Part shown: piece after piece, positions 17,770 to 30,001 of the stretch
Layout of the letters: the number at the start of each line of letters is the position of its first letter
Position numbering within the stretch: position 1 is the first letter of the stretch
Assembly: GCA_035236585.1 (NCBI GenBank)
Contig: CP141127.1
Coordinates: forward strand, 62,725,495 to 62,789,494
Direction: 5' to 3'
Length of the DNA stretch: 64,000 nt
Source of the DNA: Warburgia ugandensis
Lineage: Eukaryota; Streptophyta; Magnoliopsida; Canellales; Canellaceae
The notes under the pieces: generated by a model
What the model was told of the DNA's origin: nothing
The model's input: the letters and a program-made list of their open reading frames with translations, nothing else
Databases searched by the model: none
Translations under genes and position numbers: made by a program

Positions 17770-18465
17770 TCAGCTGATTTTACCTGTAGATCACAGTCTT
17801 ACAACCCTTACAAGTTGTCTAGTTTTTTCTATAGATCTCAATCTTATAACTCTTATAATTCATCTGGTTTTACTTGTGGATCAAAGTCTTACAACTTCTA
17901 TGAGTTGTCTAGTTTTACTAGTAGATCCTAGTCTTATAACTCTTATAAGTCACCTAGTTTTACCTGTAGATCACAATCTTACGACCCTTACAAGTCATAT
18001 GGTTTTACTTGTAGATACAATCTTACAACTCTTACACGTAGTATGGTTTTACCTATAATTCATAATCTTACAACTCTTATGAGTCATCTGGTTTTACCTG
18101 TGATTTATTGTCTTACAACTCTTATGAGTTGTCCTATTTTACCTATAGATCATAGTCTTACAACTCTTACAAGCCATACAGTTTTACCTACAGACTTAGT
18201 CTTACAACTCTTACAAGTCATCTAGTTTTACCTATGATTCACAGTCTTACAACTCTTACGAGTTTTCTAGTTTTACCTATAGATCACAATCTTACAACTC
18301 CTATGAGTCGTCTGATTTTACCTATAAATCACAGTCTTACAACTCTTATGTATCGTTTGATTTTACCTGTAGATACAATCTTACAACTCATACGAGTTGT
18401 CTAGTTTTATAGGTGATTCACAATCTTACAACTCTTTACTAGTTATTTGGTTTTACCTATCATCC
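17770..18465 (+). repeat. 45-bp tandem array 1
   Basis: About fifteen units of 44-46 bp with core 'ttttacctgtagatcacagt' followed by 'cttacaactcttacgagtcatctag'. Because the unit is close to 15 codons, open frames of 109 and 60 codons run through it as Leu-Val-Asp-His-rich repeats. I regard these as by-products of the repeat, not proteins. Confidence 0.88.
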
Positions 18466-20102
18466 ATAGTCCTCATATATTTTGTATAAGGCACACAATA
18501 AATAACATGCATATTTGCATGAATAGTTTAAATAATTATATGCATGTTTAACTTCATTTATCTCATATTTTATCAAAACTCATTAAACAACTATAATTTA
18601 AATATGCTGGGAAACATAGCATTATTAATTCTACCTACCTTTGTTCGAGCACTTAATATGTACCACACATGTACGTAACTGCTCAGATCTATGATTTAAG
18701 TTTTCCTATAATTATCCACATTTTAAAGTTTGCCCTAATTTAGTTTCTCGTGTTGATTAACTTGGAATAATGTGATTGCAATCATTTATGGCACTGATCA
18801 TGTTTTATTAGCTATAAATATAATGATCAATGATTGTTGGACTATCAAACCCGCACCATTAATCATCAATAAGTGGTCTGTTTCTCTCTTTTAACATCTA
18901 AAGTTACTAACTTGCAAGATTACAAGTTAGTTTTCATGGATCAATGGCCTTAAACTCTTAATCCACAACTAGATCCGATTTTGGATAGTCAAGATCTAGA
19001 GTTCATGCATTACTGATTGTCATACATGTTAAAGTCTTGAGTTTCCAAATGATCCAATTGTTGGATTGTGTATTAAAGCCTAAAAGTGATAGCTTGCATG
19101 TCCAGTAGTAATCCAATGATTTACAATTATTGAAACATCTGATTTTTAATTCATCCATTAGATCAATGTTTTCAAGGCTTGATTTGTTGATCCTAAAGTT
19201 TAAAGTGATAGATCTAGCCTACATTGACATAATTGCATTCAATTTTAGCTGAAATTCCTAAATTTTGTAGGTTTAATTGTATCCAATCGCTTTGTTCACC
19301 CCCTATAGACCCATCATCGACAATGAAAATTTGGAAGGTGGGGAGCTCAAGGAAGAGGAAGCATAAGAGTGTGAAGATAGGAGGAATTTTAGGAAAGGCA
19401 TCATTAGTAGTTAATCCCAAGTAGAGTAGAGCAGTTACCTCAGGCGACACCAAGCGGTTGTCTCACATGGTGTTCAAGTACGAAGAAGAAGAAGGTCGGG
19501 TAGGGATTTTCTACCAATGAAGCTCATGGCCGCTAGTCGTAGAGGGTTTGCATAGTCAAGGGAGAAATCATAGAGGGGGTAGAGTGGCATGGTGTTCCTG
19601 GTTTTACGTTACCTGTTAGTGTTGGAGAAGACATGAGATGATTTGCACCAGAGAAGGAGAAGAGGAGAGATCGTTAATGATGGGTGCATGACAGGTAGGC
19701 AAGTCAGATGGGGAGAAATACAACCTACTAGATTTCACCTCCCCATATGGTCTCTTAGTGTTTGAACACCCGTCAATAGTCGAGCTCAACATGGCAGCTC
19801 TACCCCACATGTCAAGCCTGGTTCCCACTAGTGTCAGGTGGGATTATGGTGGGTGTGTCTTTATCAATTTTAACACCTTCAAATTTTATAAAATTTTGGG
19901 GTTTTCTGGCCCAATCTTCATTTTGCACAAAATTAGTGGTGTTGGAATCGTCTTTACATGTAGATTTTGAATTTAGATGTTCTGAGATCAAATTTTGAGT
20001 TTTCAAAGAGGTCATTTTCATGAAATTCAATTATTTATTCTATTCTAATTAAAAGTGTAATATAAATGCATAAAAAGGAACCCAAAAATTGAGGATTTGT
20101 GA

Positions 20103-22513
20103 TAGCCGAGAGGACGATTATTGCTTCTTTCTCTCATTTGAAATCATGAATGAGATATATTCTTTCCCCTGAAAGGAATTTTATACTCAAAATTCTTTTC
20201 ACATCATTCCTCAAATAATTATAGATGTGTCCTTATCATCTCATCTTAAATTCCAGTTCCATGTGGCCACTTTAACCGAGTGATTCCTACAAGGGAAATT
20301 CAATCAAAGAAATTTCTTTATTCTTTCATTCTATTTAGAATCTTAAAACTCTAAACCCTTACAACACTTACTATCATAGCTTTTCTATTTGTTATGAGCC
20401 GTAAAGAAACACTTCCACTACACTCTAATACTCATCCTTGATTTGTTGATATGCCAACATCTTCTTGCAACTTCTCTTCATTCCAACATTTCATTCTTAA
20501 TTCACAATGTAAGATAATTTCCTACTCTCTTTTTGTTTTGATAATTGCTCTATTTGTCATCATATCTTCCAATCTATGCTCAAATAGTTTCATATGAAAG
20601 GAGCTCAAAGAATAATCAAACTCATAATTAGACTCACGCAATTATAATTTCAATCTTTGTATGGGCTAAACTCTAAATCATTTAATAATTAGTTTAAGTT
20701 CATGATTTAGGGTTGAATAAGCATTATATATCAAATACTCTTGTTTAGATTTATTTCCATGTTCATAAGATATTTCCAACATCACAAGAAATCACTTAGA
20801 TTTATTCACTACATAATTTGTATTCATGTTATAGTTGTCTACTTATCTAATAGTTCTCATCATCATTTCTGATTTCTTGTGATTCATGAAATGACATCCT
20901 CTGATTGGTGAAATGGCATTTTATATGCATTCATTGGGACATTTCTTTTCATACACTCATCGAAACTATACTTCTAAATAAACTCACTCATTTAATCAAC
21001 CAAATAAATTATGATGTGATAATAACCACCAAGGGTTGTGTAAAGCTATGCACATTAGTAGGGAAATCCGATGATAAGCCTTGTTGTTGATCCAGATGAT
21101 TGTCAACACAACTACTCATAATGGGCAATCTTGATACAAAACTATCCGACCTAGCATACTTCAGGTAGAAAGCACATCTTTGCATCATCAATGACCTTAA
21201 TTGTGATGAATTAGTGGCTAAACCTGATAGCCTAAAAGGGTAAAATAAAAATAAACCTTGATTACTCAATCTAACATCTTGACCCAACGTGTATTGCCTT
21301 TGAGCCAAGTCATTTTCTTATTGAGCATACAATCAGAACTGCCTGGGAACATCATCCTCCCACATCCTATACATTAGTAGAAGCTCATCAATATAAGCCT
21401 TGTCCACACAATTGTCAACATTGTTATTTTTATTTATTATAGAAACCATTTTTCTTGTGTGGGGATCTAAATTTCTCACCAAAATCATTACTAATTTCTC
21501 ATCTATGGATGCCACTTGGAAATGGATCTTAGTTAGATTTTCATTATGCGCACTTGCTCATGGCCTATCATAAGAAATTCCAAACTTAGAATAGCTTCGA
21601 GCATTTCTAGTTTTCCACTGATTTAATCTCAAACTACTTTCTCCTGCCTAAAAAGACGTAAGTGTTCCTAATGCCCCACCTTTTAAATTTTGAAGAACCA
21701 TTTTATCATGTGAGGAATTCATCCTTAAAAGTGTATTGTTATCCTTAGTTTTTACTCCATTTTGTTTATCCTCTAGTGTCCCACTCGAGGTCCTCTATTG
21801 CCTCCATTCGCTTACTCTTTGCTTCTTCGAGTTACGTGTTACATCTTCTCTATTATTATTAGCTTGAGCCTCTTTAACCTTTTGAATAAAATTAGCTTGA
21901 CTTTTGTGAACATATAACTATGACGATAGTGGTAAATGGACTATCCAAGGTTGAACATTTTAAAGTTCTTTTTACAGTTTGCAATGTGACATCAGTTGCC
22001 AAACTCTTGGCTAGTTAAACTTTTTTAATTTCTAAGATCAATCCTTTCATATAGAGATACTTTTCTTTCTCATAACATTCTTGAAAAGAATCATTTACTT
22101 CCAATAGAACACCTCTTACATTTTATGCCATATAATTATGGTCAATAATTCACAATTGAATTATGCCCAATAACCATCTTCACCAATAGCAAAAATCTAA
22201 ATTTTTTTCTTATTGTCTTAGTGTACAACCATACAAATTCATATCTACTCATTGAAACTCCTCATATCGTACACGTTTTTCAAGTCAAATCATTTTCCAA
22301 ATGTTTAGGCTCATCCTGAGTTCTCAGTGGGAAGGTTAATATATCTTATGTCTATTGTCTTGAACAGCTTATAATTCAATTTCAATAATAATCTCCCTAT
22401 GAGTCAACTCTATAACTCATACTTGGCTAACCAACTCTCACTAATTGGCTATATGTGACTGTTAGACATGTAGGAGTGCCCGTGAGTGGATTAACTAAGC
22501 TTAATACCAACTA
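20103..22513 (-). mobile_element. Short internal region between the two LARD-like repeats
   Basis: About 2.4 kb with no pol domain. On the minus strand, 21515-21333 encodes 60 residues (EKLVMILVRNLDPHTRKM...) that faintly resemble a gag-type protein, but this is weak. At 22499-22509 the reverse complement TGGTATTAAGC resembles the initiator-Met primer-binding site, four bases from repeat 2. That would make repeat 2 the 5' LTR of an element on the minus strand. No convincing polypurine tract is seen beside repeat 1. Confidence 0.45.
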
Positions 22514-23699
22514 TGATGACTCTTGTGTTTTAAATGATTTTTTCTCAATTCTTTTTGAAAATAGAGGACTCAAGTTAAAAATTCCTTTTGAAAACAAAAC
22601 AATGGAAACATTTTTTTGTGGAAATATTTTTCCAAAAACCTTGATTTTCATTACTACTTTACAAATAGGGACCTGGTGGTAAAATGTTCATTTTATTTTA
22701 TCAAAAGTTAACAAAGTTAACTTTATTTCCCAAATATCAATCATTTTTCTCATGCGATGAAGTATCCCTTATAGAATTCAATCATACATTTAAAAAATAA
22801 AGGAGGCTCTATCTCCATTCAATTTTCAAGTACACCATTAAGTTGAAAACAATTTTTTTTATTTTTTTTAAAGAGATAGTTTAAAACCAATCTTTATCAT
22901 AGCAAAAATCTATCCAGTCATAGTCATCAATTCATACATCTATAATCATGTCCACATATCTAATAAAATAAAAGTCATAATGTAATGGTCCAATACATCA
23001 TTCCATAATACACATCCATATGTACTTATACTTACTTTGATGTCATTGTTGTTGATCTCTTTTCAACTCCTCATTCTATCTTTTGCTTCCTTACTTCTAT
23101 TCTATTTCACCAAATTTGAGATGTTTTAAACAAATACAATATCACAACAAGCTTGTACTTGTGCAGGTGGAACAAGATGCATAAATGGTAAAACACAATT
23201 TATGAGTTACTAAAATCAATGCTTTTAACAATGATTCACATTTGGATAAAAATCACTATATCTAAAAGCATGATACTCATGTTAATTTCATCAATTTACA
23301 AATCATGAATTTGTGTCAAAACTGTTTAATTCTCAAATCATATGTTTAGTAAGAACTGAACTCAATCTCATGCAATCATCATACAAATTTAAAACATAAT
23401 TTTGACAATATATGTCTATTTAACTACAAATCAATCAAATATCTAAATTATGAATGAAGGCACAAATGCATGTCTAAAACACACTATCTTCCAGTTATTC
23501 ATATGCTCATAAATCAACCTTAATAATCATAAAGCCATGAAACATAAATATATAACAACATCTAATTCAAGATTGATTTTTAATATGTAAAATGAAGGTT
23601 AGAAAATCTCATGGCAATAGTGCCCAAAATCAATACTCGAAATCCATTGAGAAATTGAAGGGGCCTTATAAATCATCCATAACCAAGACTTTCACGAGT

Positions 23700-24222
23700 C
23701 GTCTGATTTTACCTATAGATCATAGTCTTATAACACTTATGAGTCATCTAGTTTTACCTATAGATCATAGTCTTATAACTCTGACAAGTCATCTGGTTTT
23801 ACTTGTAGATCAAAGTCTTACAACTCATAAGAGTCATCTAGTTTTACCTATGGATCACAATCTTATAACTCTTACAAATCATCTAGTTTTACATGTAGAT
23901 CACAATCTTACACCTATTATGAGTCATCCGATTTTATTTATAGATAACAGTATTACAAATCTTACAAGTCATCTAATTTTGACTATGATTCATAGTCTTA
24001 TACTTGTTATGAGTCATCCGATTTTACCTATAGATCACAATCTTACAACTCTTAAGAGTCCTCCAATTTTACCTGTAGATATAGTCTTACAACTCTTACA
24101 AGTTGTCAAGTTTTACCAATAAATGTAATCTTACGACTCTTATGAGTCATCTAGTTTTACCTATGATTCACAGTCTTGCAACTCTTATCAATTGTGTAGT
24201 TTTACCTGTGATCCACAGTCTT
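23700..24222 (+). repeat. 45-bp tandem array 2
   Basis: About eleven to twelve units of the same 45-bp family as the array at 17770-18465, at the equivalent position of the other long repeat. It again gives a long in-frame repetitive open frame (176 codons from 23592). Confidence 0.88.
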
Positions 24223-24433
24223 CATAAATTTCTTATGAGACACACAATAAATAACATGCACATTTGCATGAATAGTGTAAATCATTATTTAAAACATAGA
24301 ATGCATGTTTTACTTCATTTATTATATATTCTATCAAAACTCATTATTCAATCATGATTCAAATATGCTGAAAAAATATAGAAATGTTAATTCTACCTAC
24401 CTCTAATTAAGTGTTTCAGACTCGTTGACATGA

Positions 24434-24543
<110 letters not shown>

Positions 24544-26649
24544 CTCTTCAAATCTATGATCTAGGTTTTCCCCTAACTATCCGCATTTTAGAGTTTGCTC
24601 CAGTTTAGTTCCTGGCACTAATCAGCACATAATAATATGATTGTGGTTATTCATGGCACTAAGCATGTTTCATTAGCTGTGATTGCTAATTTGATGATCA
24701 ATGATTGTTGAATTATCAAATTTGCACTGTTGATCATCGAGTAGTGATCCATTTCTCTCTTTTAACATCTAGAGTTACTAACTTACAAGATTACAAGTTA
24801 CTTTTCAAGGATTAGTGGCATTAAACTCTTAATCCATGACCAAATCCTATTTTGGATGGCTGGATCTAGAGTTCAAATATTATTGATGGTCATACATGTT
24901 TAATCTTAAGTTTCTAGTCTCTTTAATCATTGGATTGCATTTATATCCTAAAACCAATAGCTTATAGGTCCAACTTTTCCATGTCCAATTGTAAACTGAT
25001 GGTTTATAGCCATCGAAAACTCTAATTTTTAATTCAACTATTAGATAATGATTTGTTAATCCTACTATTTAAAGTGATAGATCTAGCCTACAATGATACA
25101 ATTGCATTTAATTTCATTTGAAATTCCTAATTTTTTTAGGTTTTATTGTAAGCAAGGGATCCAAATTAAATGTGGAATGAATTTGTGAGAAACAATGTTG
25201 ATCTTACCATTGATCATTTTGATCCTCATCTAATGGGTTGTTTCTATCATCGGATCACCATTGGATCATTGTAAATCAACATGATCATGGCCATATGTCA
25301 CCTAGCATCTGGATCACTATCGATCATCAAATCATTTTAAGGGGTTTTGTTTAAGGCATCAAGGGGAACATGATGGATGGCTTGGATCTTCAATTTGAGT
25401 TGTCTTTCCCATTGTACAACATTGTACCCGATGGCTCTATTCACCACTATAGAACTATTGTTAGTGATGGAAATTGGGAAGGTGGGAAGCTCGAGGAAGA
25501 GGAAGGGGAAGAGGTAGAAGGTAGGAGGAACATTGGGAAAGGCATTGCAAACAACTAATCCCAACCAAACCAAAGTGATTGCCTTAGACTGCACTAGGCA
25601 TTTGTCATGTTCGGCTTGTTTAGTGCTCAGGAACAAAGAACAAAAAGGTGGGGTAGGGATTTTTCTATCGGTGAAGCTCATGGTCGCCAGTCATTGAGGG
25701 TTTGCACAATCAGGGGAGAAATTGGAGAGGGGTGGGGCTACAAGATTTTCCCGATTTGGGTTTCCTTGTTGGTGCTAGAGAAGAAAGGGTAGGATATGTG
25801 TCAAAGGAGTGAAGCACATATGGTTAGTGGTGTGTGCATGATAGGTAGGTTAGTCAAAGGGGGAGAAATTTGGTCTGCCAATTTCTCCTCCCCATATGGT
25901 CACTTATGGTTCAAACACTCCTCGAGAGTCGAGCTCCACATGGTGCCTCAACCCCATGTGCCTAGCTCAGCTCCCACTTGCATCAGGTGGAATTATGGTG
26001 GGGCATATCGCTATCAATTTTGACCCCCTTCCAATTATGTAAAAATTTGGGGTTTTTCTACCCTGATCTTTGTTTCGTACAAAATTAGTGTTGTTAGAAT
26101 CATCTTGATATGTACATTCTAAATTTGGATGTTTCAAGATCAAATTTTGAGTTTTCGAAGAGGTCATTTGCCCAAAATTTAATTTTGATGGAATTGAATT
26201 TCCTATTCCATTTCAATTAGAAATATAATATAAATACATAAAAAGAACCCAAAATTGAGTATTGTTACACTAAATGATCCTAACATAATTTTTTGGGATG
26301 TAAGGTATATAATTTACAAGTAAAAAAGTGAAGGTTAGAAGCATCCAATGGTCATGGTTTTTAGCGTGTAGCCTATCTAAGAGATTATCTAAATGATGAA
26401 TGACTTGGATCTCCAAATGTGTGTGTGTGTGTGTGCCTTTTGAGAATCACTTGCACAAATCACCTATGTAATGTATGTAGTTTATTGTTAAATGGGCCCT
26501 TAAAATATCTGGTTCACATACCTTCCTTTCAAACATATAAATGTTTTGCTTTAAATCTCTATAATCCTTACAATTTCTCCTCCTAAATCTCTCTTTATCT
26601 ATCTAAACAGATCCTCTCCATTAGTAGCAAAACATTATGATCCCCATTT

Positions 26650-26651
<2 letters not shown>

Positions 26652-26721
<70 letters not shown>
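26652..26721 (+). repeat. (AG)n microsatellite, about 70 bp
   Basis: Uninterrupted AG dinucleotides. Confidence 0.97.
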
Positions 26722-26725
<4 letters not shown>

Positions 26726-27533
26726 CTCTAAACGTAATAGAAGAACCCATATTTATAGTTTGGTTACTCAAGTAGTTATTTTAGGTAGCTAATAAGGTTT
26801 AGACACAAAAACATAACTACCATAACCAATATACCTGAATAAATTTCTAACAACTATCTAGCTTTGGTTGTTCTATGGAGACTTTATACCAACATGCCAA
26901 TGAAGTTAGGTTCATGAAACCATTTTGTCATTGATAGAGGTACTTTACTATTTGACCAATCAATGCAATAACCATTCCCTTTTTTAAATTCTAATCTATT
27001 ACATTTTCTACGAAGAAGTGTCATCGAATGCTTTTGTTAATTAGGAACCAGTTCAATGCTCAAGGCAAACTAATGTATGTGAGAAAGAGAAAGAAATGGC
27101 CAGCTGCATCAACGAGGTGAAATGCACCAACACCATTCTAGAAGGGAGAAGAGTGTCCATTGTGACTTTACTTCCATCCAATGCCACTATGTGGTTTGAA
27201 TAGTGCGACTAGTGCTAGTTTGCAGCTCCTTGACTTTTGATCTTCTAGGCCCACTTTTTTTTGGTCTAAAGAAGACACTTAAGAGCTCTAAGAAAGAAGA
27301 GGAGGTGCACTGAAGAATTTTCTAGAAGGCCCACTTTTATAAGGGTGCCTTCATGGATAGTAAGGTGCCTAGCTTAGTCCCAAGAACCTCTAGGAACCGC
27401 CCTTTGGGAAGCCCCAAGTAAGCCCAACCAGCTTTCCCTAAGCAAGTTAAATGAGGAGAGATGCACCTAAGTGAGTTGGACAATCTCTGCAACAATGGGT
27501 TTGACCTTGTAGGCATCCTCTGATGTGCCTACC

Positions 27534-27642
<109 letters not shown>

Positions 27643-29519
27643 CCCATGGACCATTCATTCTGCAAACTCGTTTGTAGCAATACAAGCCTGCAAAGTGCAT
27701 GCTAATGTGCATATGCATATGTACACTGAGGTGCACCATTTCGAGAATGAGTCCTTGAAAATAATGTGAGGAATGTAGAGATTATTTATAAGGAGAGAAA
27801 ACCTTTTCTCTCTTCCAAGATGATATTAAAGTTAAGCTTGTGTTTTCCAAAGCCAAATACAAAGAAACATAATAGACTACAATTTATACTATAGTTCATA
27901 TTCAAAAGAATTTTTTATTCCCGCTAAAACTAGAAAAACATTAATTCTATAAATACCTTTTTAGTTTGAAATAAAACCCTACACATTGGAGTTGTTTTAG
28001 CTTAAAACAATTGCAACACTTCGAAGAATCTAGAATTCACCTTACTATAAGCAAGGTAACTAATGTGTAGACCGTTTGGCTTCATAGGCTTCCTTTCAAC
28101 AACAATGAGTGGCTATATACTAGCCTTCACCTTTTTTGTCACTTTTGCTTCAACGGGATGCTCAAAGGCATTGTGTATGCTTCTTAAGTTCACTCTTGAT
28201 GTTGATTGTGTAGTGTCTTGTATATGACCTATGTTGTCCTTTTGGTTGTTTCATCACGATCATGTTGTCTTTTGCTTTCTCTCTATTTTATTTAGCTCAA
28301 TTTGATATTTTAAGTGTGAAAATGATGTATTTGAACTATATCTATATCTTTTTTTAATAATTTTAATTGTGCTTTTCTTAAAAAAAAGAGATGATATTCT
28401 TGAGCCCTTTTATGAATGATTTGAAAAGTTCATCTTAATCATCTTATTGTAGATGATCCTACCTTTGCTTTTTCTTAGCTATTTTGAGTTCTGAAATAGA
28501 TGTCAATGGAATTAATGGTAACAAAAATAGCTTTAAAAAAATCAATGGGAAAGATACTCCAAAGTATGTGATTTTTGGGATATTTTCCAATCCATGGGAA
28601 GATCATTGAGATGAAAAATATGCGATTATAAAAGAGATGATGCCTTGAGTGTAAGTACCAAAGTCTCAAATGAGAGTTTGATAATACTCATAAAGGGCCC
28701 TGGAAATAATTTTCCTTTTGTTTGTTGCAAATGAAATTTTCCTACTATCAATAGCCATTGTTATATTTTTGTATTAGAAGAAATTTAAGCATTTAACTCA
28801 GTTGATCATCCCTTTTATGCAATGGAATCCAACATGAATTAGTTGTACAAAAGAATACTACCTACCATATATGATCTAACCTGCTCATCCCAGGTATAGA
28901 AATTATAGGGTTGCAAACTTGCAATAAATTTAAGTACTTACTTTGAATCCTCAATGTGAAATAAAAAATAAGTCATTGGATGTGAATGAAACAAATATTA
29001 TAGCTCCCTGGTAAAAACCTACAATGCCTGTAACTATATGAGGAAATCTAACCATCAATATCCAACAAAACATCAATTTAGTTTCTTCATGATAATTAGT
29101 GATCCTAATCATACCATATTTTTCCCTTGAGGAATGCTAAATAGACGCTCTTTATGAGAGCATTTGAAAACAACTTTTTTGAAGTTCCCTTTGCACGATC
29201 TGGCTTATTCATGTGATTGCTACATCTTTAGATATCTAATAGATCAAACAACATGTTAATTGGATGATGCTAGCATCTAAAAAATTGTAATTGAAAATGA
29301 ATGGCTTAAAAACTTTGATGATCAACCAGTGGTGATGTTAAAATCATCAAATCAACTTGCTAAAGATCCAAAGTTGGAGCAATCATACCAATGAGCCAGA
29401 TCATGCAAAGGTAGGGTAAAAAAAGTGGTTTTCAAACGCTTTATTAAGCATTCCTCTTTTGCCTTTCAAATTAGTCCATCAAAAGCTCTCATAAAATTTT
29501 CGCAAACTTGTTGGCAAAA

Positions 29520-29863
29520 TGATAATTAGTTTGTATTTAGGGCACCCACAATACAATACGTCGGAGGGCCTCCTTTCAAACTACCGAAACGCTCGGAAAT
29601 TCGGATTTGAGACACGCTGACCCCTTCTCCCCTACCTTTCAAACCTCCACCACCATAACGCACGCAAATGCGGCACCATCCGTAAGCCAGCTTTCTTTCA
29701 CATGAATCCCAAACTAACATCAAAACATAGATAAAAAGGAAAAAGGAAACAGCACGAGTCTCTATTTCTCCAAGCTCTCACGTTCCTCCTTGCACCGAAA
29801 ACGGAAAATTCATTCTCCTTCCCATTTCTTCTTCTGGTCTGAAAATTCAAAGATAACCAATCA
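29520..29863 (+). promoter_or_regulatory. Promoter-proximal region and 5' leader of the host gene
   Basis: Base composition changes here from AT-rich to more balanced and CpG-containing (29560-29690), as is common around plant transcription starts. A weak TATA-like 'catagataaaaagg' lies at about 29725. A C/T-rich leader (29755-29840) follows, typical of plant 5' untranslated regions. The start site itself cannot be fixed without transcript data. Confidence 0.4.
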
Positions 29864-30001
29864 ATGTCGTGGTTGAGATCTGCGGTGAACAAGGCCGTGG
29901 AGGTCGGGGGAAAGAACAACCTCACTCGCACCGTTAAGAACTACGCCGACACCGTCGGCCATGCTGTTGCGGAAGGCGCTAAGATCTTGCAAGATCGCAT
30001 G
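29864..30001 (+). CDS. Host gene exon 1
   Basis: 46 codons from the ATG ([10 protein letters not shown]...) to ILQDRM, ending in phase 0 at the donor g|gtaatt. The start is chosen because MSWLR is the conserved beginning of the family, and it is the first ATG after the C/T-rich leader. Codon use is more GC-rich than the surroundings. Confidence 0.88.

Larger units (their letters stand above)
16159..20102 (-). repeat. LARD-like long direct repeat 1 (probable 3' LTR in minus orientation)
   Basis: About 3.9 kb that aligns by eye, in order, with 22514-26269. Shared blocks include 'ctccattcaattttcaagta' (16466 and 22815), 'cacacaataaataacatgca' (18492 and 24241), the 45-bp tandem array, and the genic-looking block at 19320-19850 against 25450-26010. 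The ends are TGACGACC and TTGTGA. Divergence is high, so the pair is old. It contains no supported gene; the frames at 19214-20030 are antisense or non-coding. Confidence 0.6.

Noticed and set aside
17729..18225. Possible repetitive protein gene
   Set aside because: The frame follows a 45-bp tandem repeat; no start context, no splice signals and the units vary without sign of protein constraint by eye.
17265..18465. CRISPR-like array
   Set aside because: Units are degenerate tandem repeats without constant-length unique spacers, in a plant genome.
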